This document shows, piece after piece, positions 28,848-37,893 of a stretch of 64,000 bases of DNA (the stretch's first letter is position 1; every line of letters begins with the position of its first letter). Origin of the DNA: Cystobacter fuscus DSM 2262 (GTDB lineage Bacteria > Myxococcota > Myxococcia > Myxococcales > Myxococcaceae); assembly GCF_000335475.2 (NCBI RefSeq), contig NZ_ANAH02000023.1, positions 1 to 64,000 of the forward strand, given 5' to 3'. The position numbers and the translations under genes are program-made. The notes under the pieces were generated by a model, which saw only the letters and a list, made by a program, of their open reading frames with translations, searched no databases and was not told where the DNA came from.

Positions 28848-30482
28848 CTACGATTCCGGGTCTTCTTCCTGCCGGGTGAGGCCCCACTCCTTGAGGCGCT
28901 TGAAGAGGGTGGAGCGGGCCACTCCGAGTTCACGCGCCACGCGCTCGCGGTTGTTGTTGTAGCGGCGCAGGGCGGCCTCGACGATCTGCCGCTCCAGCTT
29001 GAGCAGCATCTGCTCGAGCGTCATGCCGGGAGGCAGCTCGGGCACGGCGACGCCCGTCTCGCGATTCACCTCCTGGTCGAAGGTGATGTCGCTCGGCTCG
29101 ATGTTGGCGCCCTTGCGCAGCAACAGGCCCCGGTGCACCACGTTGCGCAGCTCGCGGATGTTGCCCGGCCAGGCGTGCTGCTGGAGCCGCTCGATGGTGG
29201 CCGGGGTCAGGCGCACCGTCTGTCCCCGGGGCGAGTACATGCGCAGGAAGTGCTCGGCCAGGGCGAGGATGTCGCCTTTCCGGCTGCGCAGGGGCGGCAG
29301 GTGCAGGGGCACCACGCACAGGCGGTAGTAGAGATCCTCGCGGAAGCGGCCGTCGCGCGAAGCCGACAGCAGATCCCGGTTGGTGGCGGCCACCACGCGC
29401 ACGTCCACGTTGACGGGGCGGCTGGCACCCACGCGCTTGATCTCCCCGCTCTCCAGCGCGCGCAGGAGCTTGGCCTGCAGGTCCAGCGGCAGCTCGCCGA
29501 TCTCGTCCAGGAAGAGGGTGCCACCATCGGCCTCCTCGAAGGCCCCCTTGCGCGCGTTGGTGGCGCCGGTGAACGAGCCCTTCTCGTGGCCGAACAGCTC
29601 GCTTTCGATCAGCTCCTTGGAGATGGCCGCGCAGTTGACGGGGATGAAGGCCTTGTCGGCGCGCTGGGAGCAGTCGTGGAGGGCCCGGGCCACCAGCTCC
29701 TTGCCGGTACCGGACTCGCCGAGGATGGCCACCGCGGCGGACGAGGGCGCCACCCGCTGGATGAGCTCCACGAGCTGCCGCACGGACGCGTCGTTGCCGA
29801 TGAGGCCGCGGAAGGCCTGCTCGCGGCGCGCCGGGGTGACGGGCTCGAGGGTCAGCTCCGTCTGCCCGAGGCGCAGCGTGGTGGGCAGACCCACCTGCAC
29901 CTCGAAGACGCGCACCGGGCCCAACCAGGTGCCATTGGTGGAGTTGGTATCCACCACCTGGAAGTGGCCGTCCCGGCGCACCACCTTGAGGTGGCGGCCG
30001 GAGATGAAGGAGTCCTGCACCACCAGGTCACACGAGGGATCCTTGCCCACGGTGAAGCTGTCGCCCTGGAGCTTGTGGACGGTCTCGCTGGCGCCCTGCT
30101 TGATGCGCACCTGGGCGGGCTGCCAGCGCGACACGGAGTCCTTGGATTGAATCTCCGTGCGCGAGCCCACCTCGGTGGGCCCCTCGGACTCGCCGCTGCC
30201 GTGGAGCCGGAACACGGCACGCCACTGGCCGAGCGAGATGTCCGCCCCATCCGCCAACTCTCCCTGGGTCACCGGGGTGTCACCCACCTGGGTCCCCTTG
30301 CCCGACAAGTCCTGCAGGGTGCATCGCGTCCCATCGAAGACGAGCGCCACCTGCTGACGGCTCACCTCCGGATCGGGAATGACGACATCACTCTTGTCGC
30401 CACGGCCGAGCACCATGCGCTCGCGTCCCAGTCCAACCCGCAGAACCTCCTCGCCCCGACGAAAGAACACCAACTCCGGCAT
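28848..30482 (-). CDS. Sigma-54-dependent activator with two FHA domains
   Basis: This 544-aa protein has a first FHA domain at ~15-90 (LGRGDKSDVVIPDPEVSRQQV) and a second at ~125-205 (VGKDPSCDLVVQDSFISGRHL). Both bind phosphothreonine. The sigma-54 AAA+ domain follows at ~215-455: Walker [12 protein letters not shown], sigma-54 loop GSFTGA (GAFTGA variant), and Walker B GGTLFLDEIGE. A C-terminal Fis-type HTH (ARELGVARSTLFKRL) ends the protein. Such proteins in myxobacteria link Ser/Thr kinases to sigma-54 promoters. GAGG before the ATG at 30482 sets the start. Confidence 0.9.
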   Translation of the reverse strand: MPELVFFRRGEEVLRVGLGRERMVLGRGDKSDVVIPDPEVSRQQVALVFDGTRCTLQDLSGKGTQVGDTPVTQGELADGADISLGQWRAVFRLHGSGESEGPTEVGSRTEIQSKDSVSRWQPAQVRIKQGASETVHKLQGDSFTVGKDPSCDLVVQDSFISGRHLKVVRRDGHFQVVDTNSTNGTWLGPVRVFEVQVGLPTTLRLGQTELTLEPVTPARREQAFRGLIGNDASVRQLVELIQRVAPSSAAVAILGESGTGKELVARALHDCSQRADKAFIPVNCAAISKELIESELFGHEKGSFTGATNARKGAFEEADGGTLFLDEIGELPLDLQAKLLRALESGEIKRVGASRPVNVDVRVVAATNRDLLSASRDGRFREDLYYRLCVVPLHLPPLRSRKGDILALAEHFLRMYSPRGQTVRLTPATIERLQQHAWPGNIRELRNVVHRGLLLRKGANIEPSDITFDQEVNRETGVAVPELPPGMTLEQMLLKLERQIVEAALRRYNNNRERVARELGVARSTLFKRLKEWGLTRQEEDPES

Positions 30483-30618
30483 GGCCGTCCTCGCTGACAA
30501 ATCGAGCGCTCCTCCTATCCCGTGAAGGAGGGGGCTCGCAACTGGAGAAGACCATTTTTGAGGTAGACCCGAGCAGGCCGACTTCAACAGTCAGTTTCCG
30601 GGGCGGAGCGGCCCTCGC

Positions 30619-31887
30619 TCACGTGGACTCCGCGGCCATGGATGCACGAGGCGCGCCGCGGCCGATGCGCAGAACGAGCAGGGCGGCGGCCATGCAGATG
30701 GCGCCGGCGACCACCCAGGCAGGCGTGTACGTCGCCAGGTTCGTGCGAATCACGCCGGCGCTCAGGGCTCCGGCTCCGGCGCCCACCTGATGCGCGGCGA
30801 CGATCCAGCCAAAAGCGATGGGTCCGTCCGTGGACCCCAGGGTCTGTGTCGTGAGACGGACGGTCGGAGGCACCGTGGCGATCCAATCCAGACCATAGAA
30901 GACCGCGAACACGGGAAGCCCCAGCAACGACATCCCGAACGCCGCGGGCAGGTAGAGCAGCGCGAGTCCTCTCAAGCCGTAGTACCAGAAGAGCAGCCAC
31001 CGGTTGTCATAGCGGTCCGACAGCCATCCGCTCGTGGTCGTGCCCACGAGATCGAAGACGCCCATCACCGCCAGCAGTCCGGCGGCGCGCACCTCGGGAA
31101 TCCCGTGGTCCATGCACGCGGGCACCAGGTGCGTCCCCACCAGTCCGTTCGTCGTCGCCCCGCAGATGAAGAAGCTCCCCGCGAGCAACCAGAAGTCACG
31201 GCTCCTGGAGGCGCGGCCCAGGGTGGCGAGCGCGTTCACCAGGGGATTGGTGGTGGGGGCTACCTGCTCCTCCTCGCCGGGCCGCGCGCCGTAGGGCCGC
31301 AGTCCCACATCCGAGGGGCGGTCCCGGACGACGAGCGCGACGAGCGGCACCACCAGCGCGACGACGGCGGCGATGCCGAGCGAGACGCTGCGCCAGCCGT
31401 GGCGCTCGACCATGGCCGCGAGGATGGGCAGGAAGATGAGCTGGCCCGTCGCCGTGCTGGCGGTGAGCAGCCCCATGACGAGTCCGCGACGGGCCACGAA
31501 CCACCGGTGCACCACCGTCGCGCCGAGCACCATGGCGGTCGTCCCCGTCCCCAGCCCCACGAGCACTCCCCAGAACGCGAAGAGCTGCCACGGCGTATTC
31601 ATGAGGTTCGTCAGCGCCACTCCCACCGCGATGACGACGAGCGAGACGAGCATCGTCCGGCGGATGCCAAAGCGCTGCATGATCGCGGCGGCGAAGGGCC
31701 CGACGAGCCCGTAGAGCACGAGGTTGAGGGACACGGCCCCGGAGACGAGCGTCCGGCTCCAGCCGAACTCCCGCTCGAGCGGGACGATGAACACGCTCGG
31801 GGTCGCGCGCACTCCGGCCGCGCACAGCAAGACGACGAACACGGCGGCGGCCACCACCCAGGCATGGTGCAACTTGCGCGGATTCAT
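30619..31887 (-). CDS. MFS transporter
   Basis: This 422-aa protein has 12 hydrophobic segments. It shows the MFS loop 2-3 region (FAAAIMQRFGIRRT) and its repeat in the second half (SGWLSDRYDNRWL). It resembles the oxalate/formate- or monocarboxylate-type family, but the substrate is not readable. AGGAGGA lies about six bases before the ATG at 31887, which is preferred over ATG 31893. It is divergent from a MarR gene with 95 bp between the starts, a classic regulator-efflux pair. Confidence 0.85.
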   Translation of the reverse strand: MNPRKLHHAWVVAAAVFVVLLCAAGVRATPSVFIVPLEREFGWSRTLVSGAVSLNLVLYGLVGPFAAAIMQRFGIRRTMLVSLVVIAVGVALTNLMNTPWQLFAFWGVLVGLGTGTTAMVLGATVVHRWFVARRGLVMGLLTASTATGQLIFLPILAAMVERHGWRSVSLGIAAVVALVVPLVALVVRDRPSDVGLRPYGARPGEEEQVAPTTNPLVNALATLGRASRSRDFWLLAGSFFICGATTNGLVGTHLVPACMDHGIPEVRAAGLLAVMGVFDLVGTTTSGWLSDRYDNRWLLFWYYGLRGLALLYLPAAFGMSLLGLPVFAVFYGLDWIATVPPTVRLTTQTLGSTDGPIAFGWIVAAHQVGAGAGALSAGVIRTNLATYTPAWVVAGAICMAAALLVLRIGRGAPRASMAAEST

Positions 31888-31982
31888 GAGCATTCCTCCT
31901 CGAGGCGCGCATCGCGGCGCGTCCTCTCCTTCCACATGAAACGGCTGTCACGAGTGGCTACACTCCGGTGTGGAGCGCCGAC

Positions 31983-32465
31983 ATGCCCCCCGACGAAGAG
32001 TTCACCCAGACCCCGTGTAACTGCCTGTCGTTGCGGCAGGCGTCTCGCCATGTCACCCAGTTCTACGATCAGGCGCTCGCGCCCAGTGGCGTTCGCACGA
32101 CGCAGTACTCGATCCTCAACCGCGTGTTCACGCAGGGCCCGAGGACGGTGAAGCAACTCGCGGAACAGCTCTTCATGGATCCCTCGACGCTCACGCACAA
32201 CCTCCGGCCACTGCTCAAGGAGGGGCTCGTCGAGCTCCAGGTGGGCACGGATCGCCGCATGCGTGTCATTGCCCTGACGCCTCGAGGCAAGTCCGTCCGT
32301 GAGCGGGCCCGGGTGCTCTGGCTTCGGGCCCAGGCCCGGTTCGAGCAGGAGTTCGGCGACACGCGGGCCGCCGCCTTGCGCGAGATGATGTCCGCCGTCG
32401 TCCGCACGCCGCTGGGAGAAGGGGAGGGCACCGCCGGGAAGGCCGCTGGGAAACGCCTCCGGTAG
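31983..32465 (+). CDS. MarR family transcriptional regulator
   Basis: This 160-aa protein carries the CNCLSLRQASRHVTQFYD N-terminal helix common in MarR proteins with redox-type cysteines. The winged helix is at ~50-110 (VKQLAEQLFMDPSTLTHNL, then VGTDRRMRVIALTPRG). It is divergent from the MFS gene it presumably represses. The ATG at 31983 has GGAG seven bases upstream; GTG 31968 is an alternative. A near-palindrome CACTCCGGTGTG (31961-31972) overlaps its leader and could be an operator. Confidence 0.87.
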   Translation: MPPDEEFTQTPCNCLSLRQASRHVTQFYDQALAPSGVRTTQYSILNRVFTQGPRTVKQLAEQLFMDPSTLTHNLRPLLKEGLVELQVGTDRRMRVIALTPRGKSVRERARVLWLRAQARFEQEFGDTRAAALREMMSAVVRTPLGEGEGTAGKAAGKRLR

Positions 32466-32531
32466 GCCAGCACCTGGCGGGTGGAGTGCGGTGGTCATTC
32501 AGGCGCTGGCTCGACGTACGCCACATACTAA

Positions 32532-32543
32532 CTGCATATGCAG
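32532..32543. promoter_or_regulatory. Perfect 12-bp palindrome in a convergent spacer
   Basis: CTGCATATGCAG is a perfect palindrome, extended on each side to TAA…GTA with one mismatch (18 bp total). It lies between the MarR gene and gspN, which converge on this 262-bp spacer, so it is not a conventional operator for either. It sits in the most AT-rich part of the spacer. Confidence 0.35.
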
Positions 32544-32727
32544 GTATTTCAACGCAATGAACGAGAGCCCCCCCTGACCGGAGCCATGAGGGCTCGGGCG
32601 GGAGGCTCGGTGTGATGGACTTTTCGGGGTGGGGTGGGCACCGCGAGGCGTCGAGCACCTCGGCGGTGCACCTCGGCGGCCGCGGGGACGCGGCGAGCGC
32701 CGACCGGGAACTTCGTGGACGGCGCGC

Positions 32728-33705
32728 CTAGCGCTGCACGCGGGCGGGGCCGAAGGTGGGCCGGTTGAGGAAGCCCGACAGGTGCGCCACGCGGAACTTC
32801 GGGTTGGTCTTGTCCGCGGGCAGGATGGTCAGGCCCGCGCCGATGAGCCCCAGCCGCTTGACGAACTCCGGCTCGGCGCCGAGCTTGATTTCCATGTCGG
32901 GCTGGCTCACGTCCAGCCGCTGGCCGAGCTTCAGTGTCCCCGAGCCCTGGACCTCCAGGTCCTCGCTCTTGGTCTGAAGGGCCTCCACGGTGCCCAGGCC
33001 CTTCTCGATGCGGATGCGCGCGTCGAGGTCGCCCAGGGCGATGCGCGGCAGGTCCATGGGCGTGGGCGTGCCGTACATGGGCACGGTGACGTTGCCGCCC
33101 TGGATGATGAGCCCGCGCGAGTCCAGCGACAGCTGGCCGTTGGCCTGGCTCAGGTCCGGCTGTCCCCGGGTCTTCGGCAGGGTGAGGTCGAGCGAGCCAT
33201 TGAGCTTGCCCACCAGATCCACGCCGCTGAAGCCCTTGAGGTTGCCGCCCGAGGGATCCAGGTCCGACAGCTTCACCGCCACCTTCATGTCGCCCAGCCC
33301 GCCCACGCTGCCGCTGGCGCTGCCGCCCAGCAGGCTGGCGCGGAAGGCCACCCCGGGCGGAAACAGCGCCGGCCGCACCGCCACCGAGTCGATGGTCAGC
33401 GGCTCGCCGAGCTCCTCGGGGCCGGGCAGCATGGCCGAGTTGCTCGCCAGCATGTCCTGCAACTCGGGCGTCATGCCGTGGGGCACCTTGCTCAGGCGCA
33501 CCTGGGTGGCCGTCAGTCCGAAGAGTCCGGGCCGCAGCGAGCCGATGCGCAGCGCATACCCCGCGTCCGCCGCCGCGCCCACGGCGCGCGCGCGCAAGGT
33601 GTCATAGGGGAAGGTGATCAGCAGGCACAGCACGAAGGCCACGAGCGAGAACGCCCCGTAGCCCAGCACCAGCTTCCAGCGTGCGATCTTGGTCTCGGTT
33701 GCCAT
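32728..33705 (-). CDS. gspN: Type II secretion system protein GspN
   Basis: This 325-aa protein is the last gene of the gsp operon. It has one N-terminal membrane helix (~12-32, LGYGAFSLVAFVLCLLITFP) and a periplasmic beta-rich domain with repeated L-G-L/V-x-G strands. This matches the delta-proteobacterial GspN, which is of unknown role and is absent from many T2SS. The ATG at 33705 is 2 bp after the gspM stop. Confidence 0.75.
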   Translation of the reverse strand: MATETKIARWKLVLGYGAFSLVAFVLCLLITFPYDTLRARAVGAAADAGYALRIGSLRPGLFGLTATQVRLSKVPHGMTPELQDMLASNSAMLPGPEELGEPLTIDSVAVRPALFPPGVAFRASLLGGSASGSVGGLGDMKVAVKLSDLDPSGGNLKGFSGVDLVGKLNGSLDLTLPKTRGQPDLSQANGQLSLDSRGLIIQGGNVTVPMYGTPTPMDLPRIALGDLDARIRIEKGLGTVEALQTKSEDLEVQGSGTLKLGQRLDVSQPDMEIKLGAEPEFVKRLGLIGAGLTILPADKTNPKFRVAHLSGFLNRPTFGPARVQR

Positions 33706-33707
33706 GG

Positions 33708-34268
33708 TTATTGCGGCTTCAGCTTGTAGGTGGCGACGGTCGTCCACGCCGTCAGGTTTTCATTGGCGTCGTGGGGCTCCAGGCGCAGGTTCTTCACCTT
33801 CACCACGCCCGGCCCGCGCTCCACCGCCGTCAGGAAGTCATGCAGCTTCTGGATGTCCACGTCGGTGAACGTCAGCTCCACCGAGCTCTCGACGATCTGC
33901 CCGTCGCCCAGCGCCACGTCGTTCTTGGGCGTCATGTTCGGCACGGTCAGTCCCGCCATCGTGGCCCTCTCCTCCACGTAGGTCATCAGGCGCACGTCGC
34001 CGCCGGTGAGCTGCTGCTCCATGGCCTGGCGCTCCTGGGCGGCCTCGCGGTAGCTGGCCGCGAGCACCTGCACCTCGCGCAGCTTCTCCATCTTCTGATC
34101 CGTGCGCTTGCGGTAGCTGTTGGCCGTGTTGGAGAAGGAGAAGAAGATGAGGAACACCACGAAGGCCGCCACCGCGCCGCCCGTGGCCATCACCATGCGG
34201 CGCTCGCGGGTGCTCAGCCGCTCGAACCAGACGCGAGCGTCGTTGAGGAGTGTCTTGAGCTGTTCCAT
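33708..34268 (-). CDS. gspM: Type II secretion inner-membrane protein GspM
   Basis: This 186-aa protein has a short cytoplasmic N-terminus, one membrane helix (~28-48, ATGGAVAAFVVFLIFFSFS), a coiled coil (~52-88), and a C-terminal ferredoxin-like periplasmic domain. This is the GspM/PilO layout. It partners GspL in the inner-membrane platform. It starts 3 bp after gspL ends and lies in the gsp operon. Confidence 0.78.
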   Translation of the reverse strand: MEQLKTLLNDARVWFERLSTRERRMVMATGGAVAAFVVFLIFFSFSNTANSYRKRTDQKMEKLREVQVLAASYREAAQERQAMEQQLTGGDVRLMTYVEERATMAGLTVPNMTPKNDVALGDGQIVESSVELTFTDVDIQKLHDFLTAVERGPGVVKVKNLRLEPHDANENLTAWTTVATYKLKPQ

Positions 34269-34271
34269 GTC

Positions 34272-35858
34272 CTAGCCCTCGCTCGCCTGCAGTTGCTCGG
34301 CGCACTGCACCTGGATGTCCAGGCGGAAGGAGACCTTGTTGCCCTCGCGGGTCTTCTCCACCTTGCCCTCCTTCACTTCCTTGAAGCAGCGGTGGCCCCG
34401 GAGCGCGGCGGCGATGGTGTCGATCTGCTTGGAGCTGTCCGTCACGCCGCGCACGCTGATGCGCTCCAGGTCGATGTCGATGCGGTCGAACGTCACCGCC
34501 ACGTCCGCCGGCACCCGCTGCGTCAGCTCCGCCAGCAGGTTCACCGCCGACAGCTTCGGCAGCGCCGCGGCGGGGCTCTCCACGCCCTTGAGCCGGTTGA
34601 GCGCGATGTCGTAGTTCTTCTCGCACGAGCCGAGGATGCGCTGGGTGACGTCACACAGCACCTTGTCCACCTGTGCCTCGCGCCGCGCGAGCACCGAGTT
34701 GCGCACCACGCCGCTGGCGATGAGCAGCAGCAGCAGGGTGACGGCGAACGAGGCCAGAAGGCCCATCTTGTCCTTCAGGTAGTCGTAGTCGCCCTTGAAG
34801 GCGAACTCACCCCGGCGCAGGTTGAAGCGCGGGGCCTTGGCGCCCGAGGCCTGGCCCCGCAGCGCGAGCGAGTAGGCCTGCGCCGCCAGTGGCTGAGCCC
34901 CGGGAGGCACGGCGGACGCGACCTCCTGGGGCAGCGTCACCACCTTCGCGGGAATGCCCAGATCCCGCGTCAACTGCTCGGCGATACCGGGGATGCGCGC
35001 CGTCCCTCCACACACCAGCACCGCCGTCACCTGCCGGCGCGTGCGCGCGGTGAAGGACTTGAAGGACGGACGCAGCTCGCGCAGCACCGGCTGCAGGCCG
35101 CGCACGAACGCCGCCGCGGCCCGCTCCCCGTCCGGCCCCTGTGCCTGGGCCGCGCTCGCCAGCGCTCCGTGCGTCTCCTTCCAGTGGTGGGCCTCCTGCA
35201 GCGGCGTCTGGAACTCGGCGGCCAGCGCGCGGCTGAGGTTCAACCCGCCTCCGGAGAAGGTGCGCGCGAACTCCACGCCCATCCCGGGCCGGCCAATGGC
35301 CAGCGTCGTGCGCTCGTGGCCGATGTCCACGATGGCCACCGTCTCCTCGTCCACGCCCTGCTGCAAGAGCATGTTCTGGTAGGTGATGCCCGGGTGCGTC
35401 ACCACCCGTGGATCCACCCCCACCTCGTTGAGCAGCCCCATGAGCGTGGCCAGCTCCTCGCGGCGCACCACGCCCACCAGCAGCTCGCTCCCCTTGTCCT
35501 TCACCTGGGTGGCGATCTGGTAGTCGTAGATGGCCTCGCCCAGATCGAACGGAATCTGGCTCTCCACCTCGAAGGGGATGGTGGCCTCGATGCGCTTGGG
35601 ATCGGTGAAGGGCAGGGAGAGCTGGTGGGTGGCCAGGGTGGGGCCGGGTAGCGCCACCACCACCTGGTCGGGGTTGCTCAGCTCCTGGTGCTCGAGCAGC
35701 GCGCGCAACGCCTGACGCAGCGTCTCCTGACGGTCGCCCTCCGCGGCGCGGCGCACCTCGACGAAGGCCTTCACGGCCGCGGCGCCCCGTGTGCTCGTAT
35801 CCAACAGCAGCCCCTTCACCGCGTGGCTGCCCAGGTCCAGACCCAGAATCCGGGCCAT
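34272..35858 (-). CDS. gspL: Type II secretion inner-membrane protein GspL (PilM-like)
   Basis: This 528-aa protein has a cytoplasmic actin-like domain (~1-310) with the phosphate motifs GLDLGSHAVKG and VDIGHERTT and the IPFEVESQIPF signature. It has one membrane helix (~365-385, LASFAVTLLLLLIASGVV) and a periplasmic domain. GspL links GspE to the membrane platform. It fits between gspK (2-bp gap) and gspM (3-bp gap). Confidence 0.8.
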   Translation of the reverse strand: MARILGLDLGSHAVKGLLLDTSTRGAAAVKAFVEVRRAAEGDRQETLRQALRALLEHQELSNPDQVVVALPGPTLATHQLSLPFTDPKRIEATIPFEVESQIPFDLGEAIYDYQIATQVKDKGSELLVGVVRREELATLMGLLNEVGVDPRVVTHPGITYQNMLLQQGVDEETVAIVDIGHERTTLAIGRPGMGVEFARTFSGGGLNLSRALAAEFQTPLQEAHHWKETHGALASAAQAQGPDGERAAAAFVRGLQPVLRELRPSFKSFTARTRRQVTAVLVCGGTARIPGIAEQLTRDLGIPAKVVTLPQEVASAVPPGAQPLAAQAYSLALRGQASGAKAPRFNLRRGEFAFKGDYDYLKDKMGLLASFAVTLLLLLIASGVVRNSVLARREAQVDKVLCDVTQRILGSCEKNYDIALNRLKGVESPAAALPKLSAVNLLAELTQRVPADVAVTFDRIDIDLERISVRGVTDSSKQIDTIAAALRGHRCFKEVKEGKVEKTREGNKVSFRLDIQVQCAEQLQASEG

Positions 35859-35860
35859 GT

Positions 35861-37216
35861 CTATTCCTCTCTCCAGTAGACGAGCTTGCCCAGCCCGTCG
35901 TCGAGCCGGATGACGGCGGTCAGGGTCTTCTGGACCGAACCCGCCTCACCCACGGACTTGATGGTGAACGTCGTCGTCTTGTCACTCAGGAAGCGGTTGC
36001 CCGCCACGTTCGCCTTGATGTTCGGATTGACGGCGATGCCCGCGGCCTCGATGGCGGTCACGAAGTCCGCCACGCCCATGCCGAAGAAGCTGAAGGCCCG
36101 CGCCGCGCGGATGCGCGAGATGAGCTCCTGCACGAACACCGGATCCTTCAAGCGGGGATCCGGCCGCGCCGGGTCCGCCGCCGACAGGATGGCCATGTGC
36201 ATCATCAGCGGATCATCCGTGTTGACGTTGGGCTTGGCATTCATGTCCGGGTACACCGTGACCCGATCCCGGAACGCGGCCATGAAGCGGTCGTTCACGC
36301 CATGCACCCGGTACAGCTCATCCAGGCTGTCGAAGCGCGAGTTCTTCGGTTCGTAGCGCGGCTCGTAGCGGCTGTAGGGCGAGCCCTCGTCGGAGAAGCC
36401 ATCGGCGAAGGGGCCCGCGGCCGACACGAGATCCAGCGCGGACTGCGTCTTGTTGTCGTCCATCCAGTCGCGGATGGCGATGACCACGTCCTGCGGATTG
36501 ACGCGCACGCCGTTGGCGTCCTCGCGCGAGAACAGGAACTCGAAGCGCTTGTCGCTGAGCATGTCCAGCAGGCGCATCGCCGTGGGCAGGGCATCGCCCT
36601 GGCCCGCGTTGAGGCGCAAGAGGTTGAGCTTCTCCTCCTCGTCCTGGATGGTGGACAGGAAGCAGCCGCTGAAGCTGCCGAAGGAGCGCCGCGCGCCCGT
36701 GACGGCCAGCTCGGCGGCGCCTTCCGCTCCCTCCTCGTCCTCGTGGAGCGTGGGGGCGGGGGCCTCCTCTTCCTCCTCGGCGCCCTCGCCGCCACTGGCC
36801 ACCATGCCCTTGAGCATGTGGCAGTCCACGCGCGCCAGCTTCCACAGCTGGATGTTGAGTGAGGACGCGGGCTGCTGCCCTCCGGGCGCCGCGGCGCCTC
36901 CTCCTCCGGTGAGGTTGCTGAGGATGCTGCCGATGTTGGGGATGGGCGTCTGGTCCACCTGCTTCTGGAAGCGCAGCAGCAGACGCGACAGCGCCACGCC
37001 CGAGCGGGCCATGTACAGGGCCTGCACCTCGTCGCGCTGGTTGGTGGCCAGCTGCAGGTCCACGCGCGTGTTGTAGGCGAACTCCGTGGCCACCACGGTG
37101 AGCAGGGTGATGGACACCACCGCGATGATGAGCGCCACGCCCCGCTCCCGTCGCTGGGACCGGGCGGAGCGGCGGGCTCCCGTCCGCTCGGCGTTGCTGT
37201 TCTGGGGGCTCGTCAT
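35861..37216 (-). CDS. gspK: Type II secretion minor pseudopilin GspK
   Basis: This 451-aa minor pseudopilin is probably at the tip of the pseudopilus. Its prepilin-like start is RERGVALIIAVVSITLL, and as in other GspK the +5 Glu is absent. A large globular domain follows with a Gly/Glu/Ala-rich insertion (~95-145). The length exceeds the usual 300-350 aa because of this insert. The start at 37216 is 2 bp after the gspJ stop. Confidence 0.82.
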   Translation of the reverse strand: MTSPQNSNAERTGARRSARSQRRERGVALIIAVVSITLLTVVATEFAYNTRVDLQLATNQRDEVQALYMARSGVALSRLLLRFQKQVDQTPIPNIGSILSNLTGGGGAAAPGGQQPASSLNIQLWKLARVDCHMLKGMVASGGEGAEEEEEAPAPTLHEDEEGAEGAAELAVTGARRSFGSFSGCFLSTIQDEEEKLNLLRLNAGQGDALPTAMRLLDMLSDKRFEFLFSREDANGVRVNPQDVVIAIRDWMDDNKTQSALDLVSAAGPFADGFSDEGSPYSRYEPRYEPKNSRFDSLDELYRVHGVNDRFMAAFRDRVTVYPDMNAKPNVNTDDPLMMHMAILSAADPARPDPRLKDPVFVQELISRIRAARAFSFFGMGVADFVTAIEAAGIAVNPNIKANVAGNRFLSDKTTTFTIKSVGEAGSVQKTLTAVIRLDDGLGKLVYWREE

Positions 37217-37218
37217 CG

Positions 37219-37893
37219 TCAGAACCTGGGGAGTTCCGTGTTGAGCATCACACGGGTCTGGGTGGAGTAGCGCACTTCCTTGCCGTTCTCGTCGAGCGCC
37301 ACCAGGGTGATGCGCACGCGCGTGGGGAGGATGGACTTCTTCTCCGTGCGCCGGGTGTCCCACTCGTCCTCCCACTCCTTGCGCTCCGAGTCCCAATATT
37401 CGAACTCCACCTTCTTGGCCCCCTCGAAGAGCACGTCCGTGGTTCCGCCGCGATCCATCCGGTCCCCGATGTTGGGGTTCTCCCGCCGCATCAAGTCCAT
37501 GCGGCCATTGGCCCCGCGCTCCGTGGACGTCTGCAGCGAGTACTCCACCACGGCCTGGTCCGACTCCTTGGCGTCCGTGTACAGCCGCTGGTGCGCGAAG
37601 GTGCTGAAGGTCAGCGAGTCCGACTCACCGATGAAGTTGGTGGGCCGGTCGTTCTGGTCCCGGAAGCGCGAGCCGTCGTAGCGGTCGCTCACGTACGCCG
37701 AGCCGATCTCCCGCGCCATGCGGTTCATCGCCGCGCGCAGCATGCGGTAGTGGTCCGCTTCCGTCTCCACCACTTCCTTGGCGTTGAAGCCCGTCTGGAA
37801 GGCCATGCTCACCATCGCGCCCATCAGCGCGGTGATGGCCACGGCGATCATGATCTCCAGCAGCGTGAAGCCCCGTCGGGAAGCCCTTCTCAT
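37219..37893 (-). CDS. gspJ: Type II secretion minor pseudopilin GspJ
   Basis: This 224-aa protein has the prepilin cleavage region RRGFTLLEIMIAV (Glu at +5) and a beta-rich C-terminal domain. The ATG overlaps the gspI stop as ATGA (37890-37893), so the pair is translationally coupled. It forms the tip complex with GspI and GspK. Confidence 0.85.
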   Translation of the reverse strand: MRRASRRGFTLLEIMIAVAITALMGAMVSMAFQTGFNAKEVVETEADHYRMLRAAMNRMAREIGSAYVSDRYDGSRFRDQNDRPTNFIGESDSLTFSTFAHQRLYTDAKESDQAVVEYSLQTSTERGANGRMDLMRRENPNIGDRMDRGGTTDVLFEGAKKVEFEYWDSERKEWEDEWDTRRTEKKSILPTRVRITLVALDENGKEVRYSTQTRVMLNTELPRF

